DNA from: Conoideocrella luteorostrata
Lineage: Eukaryota > Ascomycota > Sordariomycetes > Hypocreales > Clavicipitaceae
Assembly (NCBI GenBank): GCA_032433595.1
Contig: JASWJB010000093.1
Coordinates: 1-64,000 of the forward strand
DNA length: 64,000 nucleotides
Direction: 5' to 3'
Of the stretch, positions 25,164 to 35,600 are shown piece after piece; the stretch's first letter is position 1, and each line of letters opens with the position of its first letter. The notes under the pieces were generated by a model. It ran no database searches and was not told the origin of the DNA. It was given only the letters and a program-made list of their open reading frames with translations. A program made the translations under genes and the position numbers.

Positions 25164-25520
25164 CTAGTAAGGGCCGTCGACGCACACGTACGCCGCGGCG
25201 CCAATGTTCTTCCAGCCCTCGCGGTCGACGAGCCGGCTGCGATTGTCATTGTCGTTGCAATGGCCGTAGCACCCAGCGCCTGTGTACAGACGGAAATTGT
25301 ACGGGCCTGTCGATCTGACGGAAACGAGGCTCTTCTGGAAGAAGCTGGGCAGCTGGCAGCAGCCTTCGTACGGACAGGTGAAGGTTCGGCAGGTTCCTTT
25401 GAAATTACGGCCGGAGCAGCCATACACGCTCATGGGCGCCTGGCCCTGAACCAGGACGCACAGAGAGAGAACCCACAACAACGCCGCCGTCTTGATGAGC
25501 ATACTCATGTTGGAGATCAT
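25164..25520 (-). CDS. Small secreted cysteine-rich protein, possibly beta/gamma-crystallin-like
   Basis: Intronless 118-residue ORF. Residues 8-26 form a hydrophobic signal-peptide core ending near QGQA, leaving a mature chain of about 90 residues with eight cysteines (35, 44, 49, 54, 55, 84, 88, 113), enough for four disulfides. Tyr33, Phe40 and Gly42 match the Y-x6-F-x-G signature of a beta/gamma-crystallin Greek-key motif, and the Y79-x5-Y85-G86 segment could be a degenerate second one, so a crystallin-like fold is a reasonable guess. The protein is presumably extracellular. Small secreted Cys-rich proteins of fungi often act at the wall or in host contact, but I cannot assign a role. A TATA-like box lies ~114 nt upstream. 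A second ATG (residue 5) or third (residue 7) could also start it. Confidence 0.75.
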   Translation of the reverse strand: MISNMSMLIKTAALLWVLSLCVLVQGQAPMSVYGCSGRNFKGTCRTFTCPYEGCCQLPSFFQKSLVSVRSTGPYNFRLYTGAGCYGHCNDNDNRSRLVDREGWKNIGAAAYVCVDGPY

Positions 25521-25633
25521 GGTGTTGGACTTGTTAACTCAGTTTTAGTTGAGTGGGGGGTTCAATTGATGCTGTAAGAAAGGATGGTGGTGTCTGTCCA
25601 TTATATCGCAAGAGGAGAGGCCCCCCCCCCTTC

Positions 25634-25641
25634 TTTATATA
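25634..25641 (-). promoter_or_regulatory. TATA-like box of the small secreted protein gene
   Basis: On the minus strand this reads TATATAAA, 114-121 nt upstream of the ATG at 25520 and just downstream of a run of ten C/G. Position and sequence suit a core promoter; no transcript start is visible from sequence. Confidence 0.5.
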
Positions 25642-26321
25642 TTTCTCGGCACTACATCACGTCCTCCAATGCGGGCGGAATACGATCCGGTACGAAATAC
25701 AGTACGAAATACGATTCGGTGCGAAATACGGCATGAAGTCCATCCATGCGCCGCTCCATGGGGTAATGAATGATACCAACCCAGGGCACGAATTCTTGGT
25801 AAAATAAGGAAGCTTTGTCCCGACGTGCCTTGCAATGAATGTAACGTCAGGCAGTCAGTATTCACAGGTTCGTGGACGAATCAAATGAAGAGGGAGAGGA
25901 AGAAGCGGAGGCAGATGATGGTGGGCTGGTTACTTAGCAGTTTAGCTCGCGCGGCCTGCCAGTCTGTCAACCTGTCAGCCTGTCAGCCTGTCAGCACGGC
26001 AGCCCTGTGCGCGGTCAATCTATCCTCCGATGCAGATTGGGACCGGCCAATAACGAGTCATCGCGGACTTCACGTATTCTAGCATGCGATACGAAGAGCC
26101 TCTCCTTGGCTATGACAAGGTAGATCTAGTCGCGCGGGGAGGGGGAGGCATATGGCAAATCTGTCTGCCTTATAATTACTCCGTAGATTGGCGAGCAAAA
26201 CTACCGTAGCCTGCTACTAAATATAGCTGTTCAGCTATCAATCACATACCCAAGTGTAACCATGGAAAGCACTGGTTAATAGGGGTGATAGGTTTTCCTA
26301 TAATCTAAGTCACAATAAAGT

Positions 26322-26353
26322 ACGGTCTCAGACGGTCTCAGACGGTCTCAGAC
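26322..26353. repeat. 10-bp tandem repeat, three copies
   Basis: The unit ACGGTCTCAG occurs three times head to tail without mismatch, followed by a partial fourth copy (AC). It lies about 480 nt beyond the CRH stop codon and has no coding potential. Confidence 0.85.
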
Positions 26354-26799
26354 AAGTCACTTTTTCCACGCAGTTAGCCTTGTTTTATATATATGCATCA
26401 CCACCAAGGATATGTATTTGTGAATCGGTAAGTTGAACTAACATGGGCCCGCCATTCAAACAAGGTTTACCTTATCTACCAAAGACCCAATGCCCAATTC
26501 GTATTATAATACTCCGTACGGAGTACGGCTCTCTCTAATCTACATGCCAATCAATAACTACTTCTCTATCCGGCAACAAAATTGGATATACCCGACCATG
26601 CTCATAGGTAAAACAAATGACATGCCCGTTTCGTTTCGTTTCGTTTCCATTCAAAAATGCCTGCTCTATATGCGCCGTTCTAGTATCCCCAATGTGAAAA
26701 ATCCAGACGCTAAATGACTTAAGACTGTGTATCCCAGAAATGAATATGCAAGAGCGAAGAAAAATGATTCAAAAGACCCCATTCTTGCATGAGGTTCTC

Positions 26800-28013
26800 T
26801 CACCAGAGACGAAAAAAAAGGGTCAAAATTCCCAGTGTTAGGGGAGCGGAGACGACCATGGCCACTGTGACAGATTGATGGATGGACATGGCTGCACTGC
26901 GCATGATTTTGCCATTCGGCGTCATGTACCATCCACTTGGGATGGATCCCTCGTTGGGACTCGCACTGGCAACCCATGGCCAGCCCGTCTGCGTAGCCGT
27001 AGCGGGACTGCCGTCCTTGCCAATGCCACCGACGGGGACCGACACGAAGGCCGTTGTCACGGCGGGGGAAGAGGCGCTGGCTGTGAGAGTGATGGCATTC
27101 CCGTTCCCATTGGCGTTGCCGTTGACGCTGCCGCCGACGGATTCGATGGATTCCCACGACCCAGACGTGTCTTTGTACTTGTACTGTTTGCCAGTTGAGT
27201 AATCCGCGATGACCAGGCTCTGGACCTGCATACTGAACGGACCCTTGGAGTAATCTGTCGGGCCCCGAGCCCACTGCACCGTCCCCGGAGCATTCGTGTT
27301 GGGATCTCCTCCAGCCCAGGAGCCAAATTTGACTTGCATAGGCGTCTGGGGATACTGATTCTTCTCGGCTTCGCTGGCTTTGAGTTCCCTGACGACCTTC
27401 CCATCCGCCATCCAAACAATGCGATCCTTTGTCCAGTCCACCGTGTATTTTATCCATTTCGCCTGCGTGCCGGACACGGCATGAAACTGGCCCCTGTTGT
27501 ATGTTGTGGTCTGGCCCTTGCCAAAGTAGTTCGATTGGATCTCGTCCGGGTTGGAGCCCAGCCACTCAATGTCGACCTCGTCAAGGTCATCGGACTCAAG
27601 GACAAGAGACGACACGATGCCCGCTCCGGGGGCCGCCTTCATGGTGATTTCGACGCGGCCGAACATGATGTAGAAGAGAGATTGGAGCTGGGGGGCATCG
27701 CCTCCCCTGGCGACGGTGAAGGAGATGCCATCTTTGTTGTATGATGGAGATCCGGAGGCGGCAAACGAGTTGACGGCGCCTTTGCGAAAGTCCACGTTGA
27801 CGGTCATGCCCAGGGCTGTGTTGGGTGTGCATTGTGCTGTTTGAGGATCTGTTAGGAGCGATGGGACTCTGAAAGGAAGATGTAGATATTCCGGAACACT
27901 GCACACGTACTGCTCTGGAGGGGATTGCATTTGCTCCATGTTTGGGCCGATGCTGTGTCTAGCAGGGCGGATGCCGAAAGTGCTGCTACGGCAGTGTGGA
28001 GGAGGTTTCTCAT
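26800..28013 (-). CDS. GPI-anchored cell-wall transglycosylase, GH16 CRH family
   Basis: Two exons on the minus strand, 27911-28013 and 26800-27836, giving 379 residues. A signal peptide (about 1-24, ending TASA) is followed by QTWSKCNPLQSTQC, the usual CRH N-terminus. The GH16 catalytic motif reads D120-E121-V-D123-I-E125-W: E121 as nucleophile and E125 as acid/base fit the family. Downstream come KYTVDWTKDRIVWMADG and the WAGGDP segment typical of Crh1/Utr2. The last ~110 residues form a Ser/Gly/Asn/Thr-rich stalk, and the C-terminal ~25 residues (VTVAMVVSAPLTLGILTLFF) are hydrophobic, as expected for a GPI-anchor signal. CRH enzymes link chitin to beta-glucan in the cell wall. The 74-nt intron lies just after the mature N-terminus. 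A TATTATATT word about 115 nt upstream could serve as TATA box. Confidence 0.93.
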
Positions 28014-29168
28014 GGCGAGAAAATGTTCGGGAGCGTAGCGGTTCTCAGCTGATAGTGCAAGTACTTGATCTTGGGAGGTGTTGATGATGCCAGCGACGAT
28101 ACCAAAAGTTTAGCGTGCCAGACAAAATATAATAATGGTAGTGATACATGGAAGTGCAGGAGAAAAGGTTACCTACAGAAATCAGTCAACCGAAGCTATT
28201 GTACAATATATTAGCATCTCCATGCACGTCGGGTTGGGCATCCACCGCGAGAAACAAACCCCCCCCCCCCCCCAGCCATTCGGACTGTCGTCATGGCGCC
28301 AACAGGCAATACGTATGGTGGGAAACGCGCCAAGCAGGAACCCCAGCTTAAATTTTACCTGGTCAATCTCGTATAGCTAGTTACCACCAAGTGCAGAGCC
28401 TGGCGATTCCATGGTCTGATTGGCTGTATTTGGGTGCCAAGCAGAACCTGCAAAGTCTTTAACTGGGAGGCTGGATGCTTACGAGCATCATGATGACTTC
28501 TTGTACGGAGTACGGAGTAGGTAACAAAGCTATATTGCTTCCAGAGGTGGTTGGGTGGCAGGTACGAGTGGCTGGGGGTGGGGCGGCGAGCGGGCTGCAA
28601 GGCTCGGCAGGACCCGTCAGCGGCAGGCTCTGACCTACCTACCCTGTATCTTGTCGTGGTGGATCCAAGAGCCTCAACTCGTAGTTTATCCGACTGCTGA
28701 CTGCAAATGCAACAAGCCCTTTTCAATATTGGTTCCATCCCGCGCGTGTCGTGAGGAAAGATAAATTCGTGGTATGCATTATGGGTCACTGGGGACATGT
28801 GTTTTGCGAGCGTCGCAACTGCCCTTGCCGCCGTAGCATTATCTTGAATGACACATTGTGATGGCAGTATTGTAACCAACCAGCTTCCCACACAGAGCCG
28901 AACGGAGTTACCAGTTGAGTCAAGAAATGTCCAAGCGAGGGATTTCAATCCATCGAGTGCCCACTGCTATGCGACATGAGGTCCCTCAGAACTAATATTC
29001 CGAAAGCCCTGCCTGCGATCGGATAACCGAAGCGTCCACGTTTGCGGGATATCGACGACGTGACCCCGATCGTACCCATCACCTACACAACACGACATGC
29101 ACGACATGTTGCAGGTCCAGCCAGCTGTCTCGGCCTGTCAAAGTGTCAAAGTGTCAGGGTATCAATGG

Positions 29169-29207
29169 CATGGCATAGCATGGTATGGCATGCCGTGCTA
29201 TGCCATA
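29169..29207. repeat. Inverted repeat / potential hairpin
   Basis: ATGGCATAGCA near the left end is matched by its exact reverse complement TGCTATGCCAT at the right end, with a spacer that itself repeats ATGGCATG/GGTATGGCATGCC. The repeat lies in non-coding DNA about 1.2 kb upstream of the CRH start. Confidence 0.7.
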
Positions 29208-31071
29208 TCAACTAGCAGGGCTTAGCTACCTGGGATGACCTGGCAAGAAACAAGCTCTCCACGTTCAGGCTACGTGCTAGCTTTGTTAATTAATGACCAC
29301 AGCGCAGTATGTGCCATCGCTTGTCCAGCTGAACCTCGGGCCTCTCCTGGCGATCGCTCGTGATATCATGTGTGATTCCAAGCGTGTGGTTCTGCCAAAT
29401 CGATGGGAAGAGAAGAGAAGTTAGTTAGTTATTGGCCGACCAGAGAGGCCATCCAGCAGCAGGCATGCTGTTCCTTCTCAAAGTCGCGTAATGTGAAGGG
29501 CAAAGGGAAACGCCCATGAGTTTGCCCGAGCGGGCCATTGCCACTTACTTACTCGGTCCCTCACACCACCCAGCCGGCACGATGTTTCAAGATGCTCCCG
29601 CATATCTTAGCGGCCCTCTGTTCCAGCGACGCCAGCAGTCATAGTCCCTATGTCATTGAGCACTACTATCCTATCCCGACTTCGTCAAGACATGTCGGGT
29701 CTAGAGTGGCCATGCAGCTTGTGTCTTGACAAACTTAGCCAACCAACTAACCATCCAACCATCCAACCAATCATCCAACCAACCAAAACTAGCCATCCGC
29801 AAGACGCCCAGCATTCGAGGGTTCGCCGTCTCTCTGCAAGCCACGACTGGCATGCGCTCTGGTGGTATAGCACCGAAAAGAAGCCAAAAACGGTAGCCGT
29901 CAAAGCTGCTGCAGTAGCGTCATCTGACCTCCCTTGGGCTGGACCACCTGCAGATGCAAATGCGAACGCAAAATGCCAGCACGCAGCCGAATTCAGCATC
30001 TAAACGTCTGACCCCCGCACACTGAGACGTCGACGGACACGCCTGCCGAGTCACGGACGCGGTGCCAGTGCCACATGCTGCCGCATACGCGAGGACTATT
30101 TCGGACTGAATATGAGTTACTAGTATGCTCTGCAATGCCCCGTAGTCTGATGCTGGACATGCATGTCGAAATGCACCAAACGCACCTATCCGCTGTCCGT
30201 TAGTGACGTCTTGGGACATGTGTTTTAACTTTCGGCGTGCCGTGTAAGAGATTTCATGACGAGCTGTGTCGCTAATGCTATGTCCACCTCACTGCATCAT
30301 GCAGCTCAAAGCAACACACCGCCACATCATCAAGTATTGCCTCCTCGACTGCCCATCGCGGCTTGTCGATTTAGTCAGTGACGCCAAAAAATGTGAGGGG
30401 GAGGGGGGGGAGCAGACTCTCGGCCCCTCTCTCGTCCCATATCTCCCTCGCGTCACGCCCCTCACTCTGGACGGAGGGGTAAAATAAAAAGTAACCTGAA
30501 GGAAGAAGGAAGAAGAAGAAAAGCGATAAATGTATAAATCACAGTGCTAAAGTAGTTATGATACAAGCTCACTCTGGAACATGACTGACTGACAATCGAA
30601 ACAAAAACACCGGGAGATCACGTCCAGCTCATTTTGACGGAAAGTGGAAAATTGAGCAGGACCAGGAAGAATAGCTCGCGTTTGCAACAACAACGATAGG
30701 ACTGGCCGAGACAAGTCTATAGGCTTGGCGTCCCCTATCACACAGCCTCCCAAGTAAAACCAACGACATGGCGAATGAGTCCGCGTGGATGGTCACGGCG
30801 ACAGGCAAACATGCACCACATAGTACATATCAATAAACTGCAACCTAGCAGGCCAGCTTATTCTCCGCCCCTCCCTTGTTCCGGCAAAAAAAGGAACATG
30901 CAGAATGGAAAACAGAGCCTGAAAGAAGAAAATAAAAACAACAACCCCCCGGCTTATCGGAGCTATCTTCGTTTCAGAGGGTTTCCTCTCATCCCTTGCT
31001 GAATGAACCCTTTCGGCCGCAAGACCCGAAACTGGCACAAATATTTTAAATACGTGCTTCTGAGCTGGCAT

Positions 31072-31300
31072 GCGGGGGACAGTTTAACTGAGCCATTTCG
31101 TCCATATTGTCCAATTGACCCTTTTAATTCGAACGCCCACCACAGATACAATTAAAGCTTATTAATAAAATATACTACTTAAATAGCTATTTAAGCTATA
31201 TAATAGTTTTTTTTTTTTTTTAATCCTATTTTTGGTCCCAAGGCATTAGTCTCTTGCGGAGTTAATGCCACCTCGATGGCTCAGTTAAACTGTCCCCCGC
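31072..31300. mobile_element. 229-bp MITE-like element with perfect 25-bp terminal inverted repeats
   Basis: The left end (31072-31096, starting GCGGGGGACAGTTTAACTG) and the right end (31276-31300) are exact reverse complements over 25 bp. The interior is non-coding and very AT-rich at 31150-31222, including a TAGCTATTTAAGCTATA palindromic stretch and a run of about 16 T. Size, perfect ends and lack of an ORF fit a miniature inverted-repeat element derived from a DNA transposon. I do not see a convincing target-site duplication: the bases outside are CAT on the left and TTG on the right; a 2-bp GC would be possible if the true ends lie two bases inward. The AT-rich core could reflect repeat-induced point mutation. 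Confidence 0.75.
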
Positions 31301-32498
31301 TTGGCTGGTTATCAGATCAATAGAAGAAAAAAGCGTGTGGGTTTTCACCCTGTGTCTCGGTGTTTCCTTCTTTAGATTCGGCCTGGGTCAATTGCGTGCG
31401 TGAAAGAGAGACCTTATGTCTCGACTTTAACTCAACACTGAATGGAAACGACCGGATAATCTGGTGTGGGTGAGAAGGTCTCACACAACCAAAAGAATGT
31501 ATAAGCCTTTTTCTTTCTTTCAATATACCAACTTACACACTCCTAGTGACACATATCTGGTAGACTCGTGCCCTGCCGCGTCGGCATGCAGGCCGTCGCC
31601 AGCGACGGAGAGAAAACACAGTGAAGAAAAAGTAAACTCGTGATTTGCAGAGGCATGTCATGCAACTGCATCAGACGAATTTAGCGGCTGGACCAAACCG
31701 CAGCGTCCGAGCGGTTATGCTGCCTGTGCTTGGACCCAGCACTTATTAAATGTGACAGAATCACAAGGTGTCACTGCTCCAAAGCTACCAATGGAGTGGG
31801 TGGTACACTAAGCCTCAACTCATCCCAACGCGAGAAGAGGTAAAGCTGTGCACGGCCGTTTAATGCTGGGCGAGAATTATGTTGACCAAGCCTATCAAGG
31901 ACATGCCAGCAGCGCCATAACGACAAGTCTCGAGGCTCTCTGTGCCGCAAATATTGATAAAATTGATTGTGGTATGGACGAAGGCGCGACGCACTTGGTG
32001 AACGAAGGAACAACGTGTTTTGTACTACGCAGGCTGGGATTTAGATCATCCTACGATGCACTGCATAACCTTGTTTGTTAGCTTGGTTAAATACGACTGA
32101 CGAAGCCGTGCGAAGTGTTGTGGGCTTACTTGTGCTCCGTCTGCTGAATGCACTGGTCTGTCAAGGTTTAATTGTTGTGATGAAATTTGACTACGGTCTC
32201 AGTTTGAATAATTTTCAGGTTACTACAAAGTAAACAACGGGCGAATTATTGTACCTTTGACTTACACAGATTGTACGTGGGGAGGTAACCCGACGCTGAT
32301 ATTGGTTGAAGATGCATCTCATCCATAGTGTATGTAGCAAAGCCACAGAACTGTCGTAATGACAACGCATATTTTCGTTGGAGGTATTGAACACAAACCC
32401 CAATGCATGTATCGCTTCTTCCCAACTCTACCGCGACACTGCTCAATTCAACTTTAAAATGGTCAGCCTGGTGCCAATATATTGCAATGTTTTTGTAG

Positions 32499-32687
32499 CA
32501 TTATGAGCCAGATCATCAAGCTATTCATAGCGAAACAACATATGATATGGTGGTTGCATATTGGTTTGGCGAATGCCTTGCCAACAAGGACATTATTTGG
32601 TGGAATATGCGAGTCCCGTGCTTGCCGAAGGCATCGATCTCACTGATGAGCACCGGAGCTGTCTCGATTGGAGATGATTTCAAGTAG
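32499..32687 (+). pseudogene. Possible isolated exon remnant
   Basis: An open stretch of 62 codons, preceded by an acceptor-like TTTTTGTAG and ended by TAG at 32685, reads with balanced, protein-like composition (HYEPDHQAIHSETTYDMV..., AYWFGECLANKDIIWWNM). It has no start codon and I find no partner exon. A second frame over the same bases is also open for 48 codons, which weakens the case. Family unknown. Confidence 0.2.
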
Positions 32688-35600
32688 CATGTGTAGTCTT
32701 TTGTTCAGTAGAGTCGTGATAGACTGCCTATGTGTTGTGTATGGCCTGTAGCGTGATCAGCGGGGCGTGAGAATGAAGAACAAAAAGCGCGTTACTCCGC
32801 AATAGTAACTCAAATCATCGCAAGCCTGAACCATGAGTTCCTCGGGATTTAATCCACTTTGATGGTCGGTTGCTCATCTCGCGGGAAAATGTAATGTGGT
32901 AATGGAGTGCGAGCTAAAATTGCGATTCGAATTTTTTTTGGTCATATGGGATCTTCCAGAACCATACCAATGCTACCTCGCCCCCGCCGCAATTAACGAT
33001 TGACTGGTGCGGCGACGAATCTGGGGATGATTTGGGACTAGACGAACATGGCCAATCTTACCCCAGTCGACTGAGGTTGGCCTCCATGAGATGATGACAT
33101 GGCCAAGACGGCTAGCATCCGGGCCGTTGGTTTGGCCCATGCCCGTGAAATCACACTGAACACTTTTCTTGTCTTGGTTTGTCGACCAAAAAAAAGACCA
33201 TTATCGACAAGTTCACGCGGCAGACTAAGCTCTACTAGGTGGGACGATAGCCAGAGAATTTCTATGAGGTGATGTACCGGACTTATTGAAATTGTACTCC
33301 GTACCTTTTCAAACACTAAGCGAATTGTGGCCACCCTGCAGTGTGGGTTTGTAGAAACCTGAAAAAAAAAAATTAAAAAAATTGGCACAGACTTGTCTGA
33401 TAGCGAACTCTTGTCCAGGCACGTATGGAGCTGATGAAGCTATGGAGATAATGCGGGCGATTCTGAGACCGTCGTACCTTGCAGCAACGTTCCAACCCAA
33501 CGAACATTGAGAGATAACACGGCACAACCAAGCTGTCGGTGGCGAATGTTAGGACTATCAACTGAGAGCTAATCCGGAACTGTGGCCATCCGTCCAGGTC
33601 CCTGGACACCGAAGACGACTGTGGAGTTCACTCTTGGAATATTAGGATCTGGCGTCGTACCACAATAAAACGACTGAGCCAGCTGGCAGGGATCTGCCTA
33701 GCCTAGTTCCAGTCTCCAATTGGCTGGTAACTCTGGCTTGGCTTGGCTTGACGATACAACAAAAAAGTTAATAAATCTAAAATCCGTCTGCTCCGTACTT
33801 AGTTCCTTCGTAGTACTATATCGAATTGTCCACGGCTATTTGAGAGACGGTACTCCATAGTTGTACATACTGAGCACTTAGCACAATTTCAGGAGCAACT
33901 AGGCCATGCCTGTTCGGTGTCTCGGGCTATTGGGCATTGGCCTCTCAGGTACAGGACCCTTCTCAAATTCATCCCGGACTCCCCCGCGCGCGGCGGACCC
34001 TTCTTTTCTCTTGTTTCTCACGGATGGTTGACGGTGGCAAGGTGGGCCGTCAAAACTTTGGTTGGTGGAGGTCACTAAAATATTCGATACTTGTCGGTGA
34101 CGCTGTGGGCGTTGCTAGAACATGAAAACAAACTCAGAACAGCATGGATTCAGAACTCGCTGGACCGTCACCAAACAGGGACATGTCATAATACCTGGAG
34201 GATTAGTAAGTAAAGTTTGCTGGTACCTTGCAGCCACCGATGCGTGGTGCTCCCCCACACCACATGCACATGCAGGCCCTGGCCCGGTACCTGCATGGTG
34301 CATGGTGAAATCGGATGGGCGGTTCCTAGGTCTGGACAGAGTCCATTGGCTACAGACAAGCTCTTTTCGTGTGATTATGCGCGGGCGACATGTATATTGC
34401 AGTATTTGGATGCTGTGCAAGGTGGTGCGATCTGCAAGTGCCTCAACACCACAGCTGCAATCATATTGGCTGAAATCTGATCGTTCAGACAAACCCGCTG
34501 CTCCTTTGTGCCTCTCGTATCTAACAAGGTTCTGGCAGCATTGTCGACCGCCCAACCAACTGCGCGCTTGTTGATTGTGGTTCGTAAAAAGCCACCTACC
34601 TAATAACACATGACTTATCAATATTACTTGCAGACTTTTTTTTTTGGCGCTCACTCATTCTGCTGTACGACAGGGAATGATGAATGACCGTCATTGTGAC
34701 GACGCAACACTTTGCCGCCTGTCAATCGTGCCACCAAGAAAACGGCTGCCTTGGCTTGCGCTGATCTCTGTTATCGGCGGTTCATAGACTGCGGACTTTC
34801 TTGTACTATCGAAACCCTGATGATTCAAAGTTGGCCTTAGAGTGAAGGAAGGTCCACTGATTGTCGGCCCCCGTTTTGTGAGCTAGTTATCGCTGCGGCG
34901 TAGAGTGTTGAGGGAATAATGAAGCTTTTCAACAAGTCATACTGTGTATTCGGCGAAGAGAAGAAGTTGTAAAAAGACGACCTTCACGGCGTTTCCGCAG
35001 CTTGGGCTGACCAGCCTGCTCAAAATCGACAAGCTGCCCCTTCTGGCTTGGCTTGGCTTGACCACTGAAAGACCGTAGTCACACCTTTGGCTGCAACGCT
35101 CTGCCGGTAAACGGCATGGCTGGACTGGCACACTGGGTAGTTAGTTACTCCGTAGTTAATACAGTAACAATATCGTACGGAGTACTCCGTACATACTGTA
35201 CAATACCATGATTAGTACTCCGTATAAACTCTTCCTCCATCCACCACTTCACCTGCATTTGCATGGGACGTCGACGGATTGTGGATGCCTTCGCTCAGCC
35301 AGGCACACAAAAACGAGGGTTGCAAGCCATGGCTGGGCGTCAGGGCTCTTCCCAACGCCCAATATGCAGTTGGACCCATATGCGCATTCACAAAGTTCTC
35401 CGAGAGGGCCAACGTGCAGCTGGTGCTATGATTTTCTCCAGGTGCCTAATTTGCTAATGCGCCGTTTATGGCTCTTGCACCAATCGAAAGTTTTATGCAA
35501 CGCTAGGGTTTCAGGTTGAGCAGCCCCGACTCTGCCCAATAGGACCGCATCCGCGAACCTTAGCTCCCCAGCATAATAATTATGTATCTCTTCTGTTCAT

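Larger units (their letters stand above)
25521..26799. other. Intergenic region with short tandem repeats
   Basis: About 1.28 kb upstream of the small secreted protein gene and downstream of the CRH gene. Repeats include CTGTCAGC units (about 25965-25995), three exact 10-bp copies of ACGGTCTCAG (26322-26351), a CGTTT repeat (26628-26646) and a 17-bp palindromic pair of 9-mers at 26510-26526. A TACGAAATAC-type phrase repeats at 25690-25730. No coding sequence recognised. Confidence 0.5.

Noticed and set aside
26666..27565. 299-codon minus-strand frame
   Set aside because: It overlaps the well-supported CRH gene on the same strand in another frame; its Gly/Arg/Gln-rich translation is a shadow.
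28355..28948. 197-codon minus-strand frame
   Set aside because: No recognisable domain, uneven composition, and it includes two copies of the intergenic 9-mer.
34115..34654. 179-codon minus-strand frame with a 150-codon frame opposite
   Set aside because: Both strands are open over the same bases and neither translation looks like a protein family.
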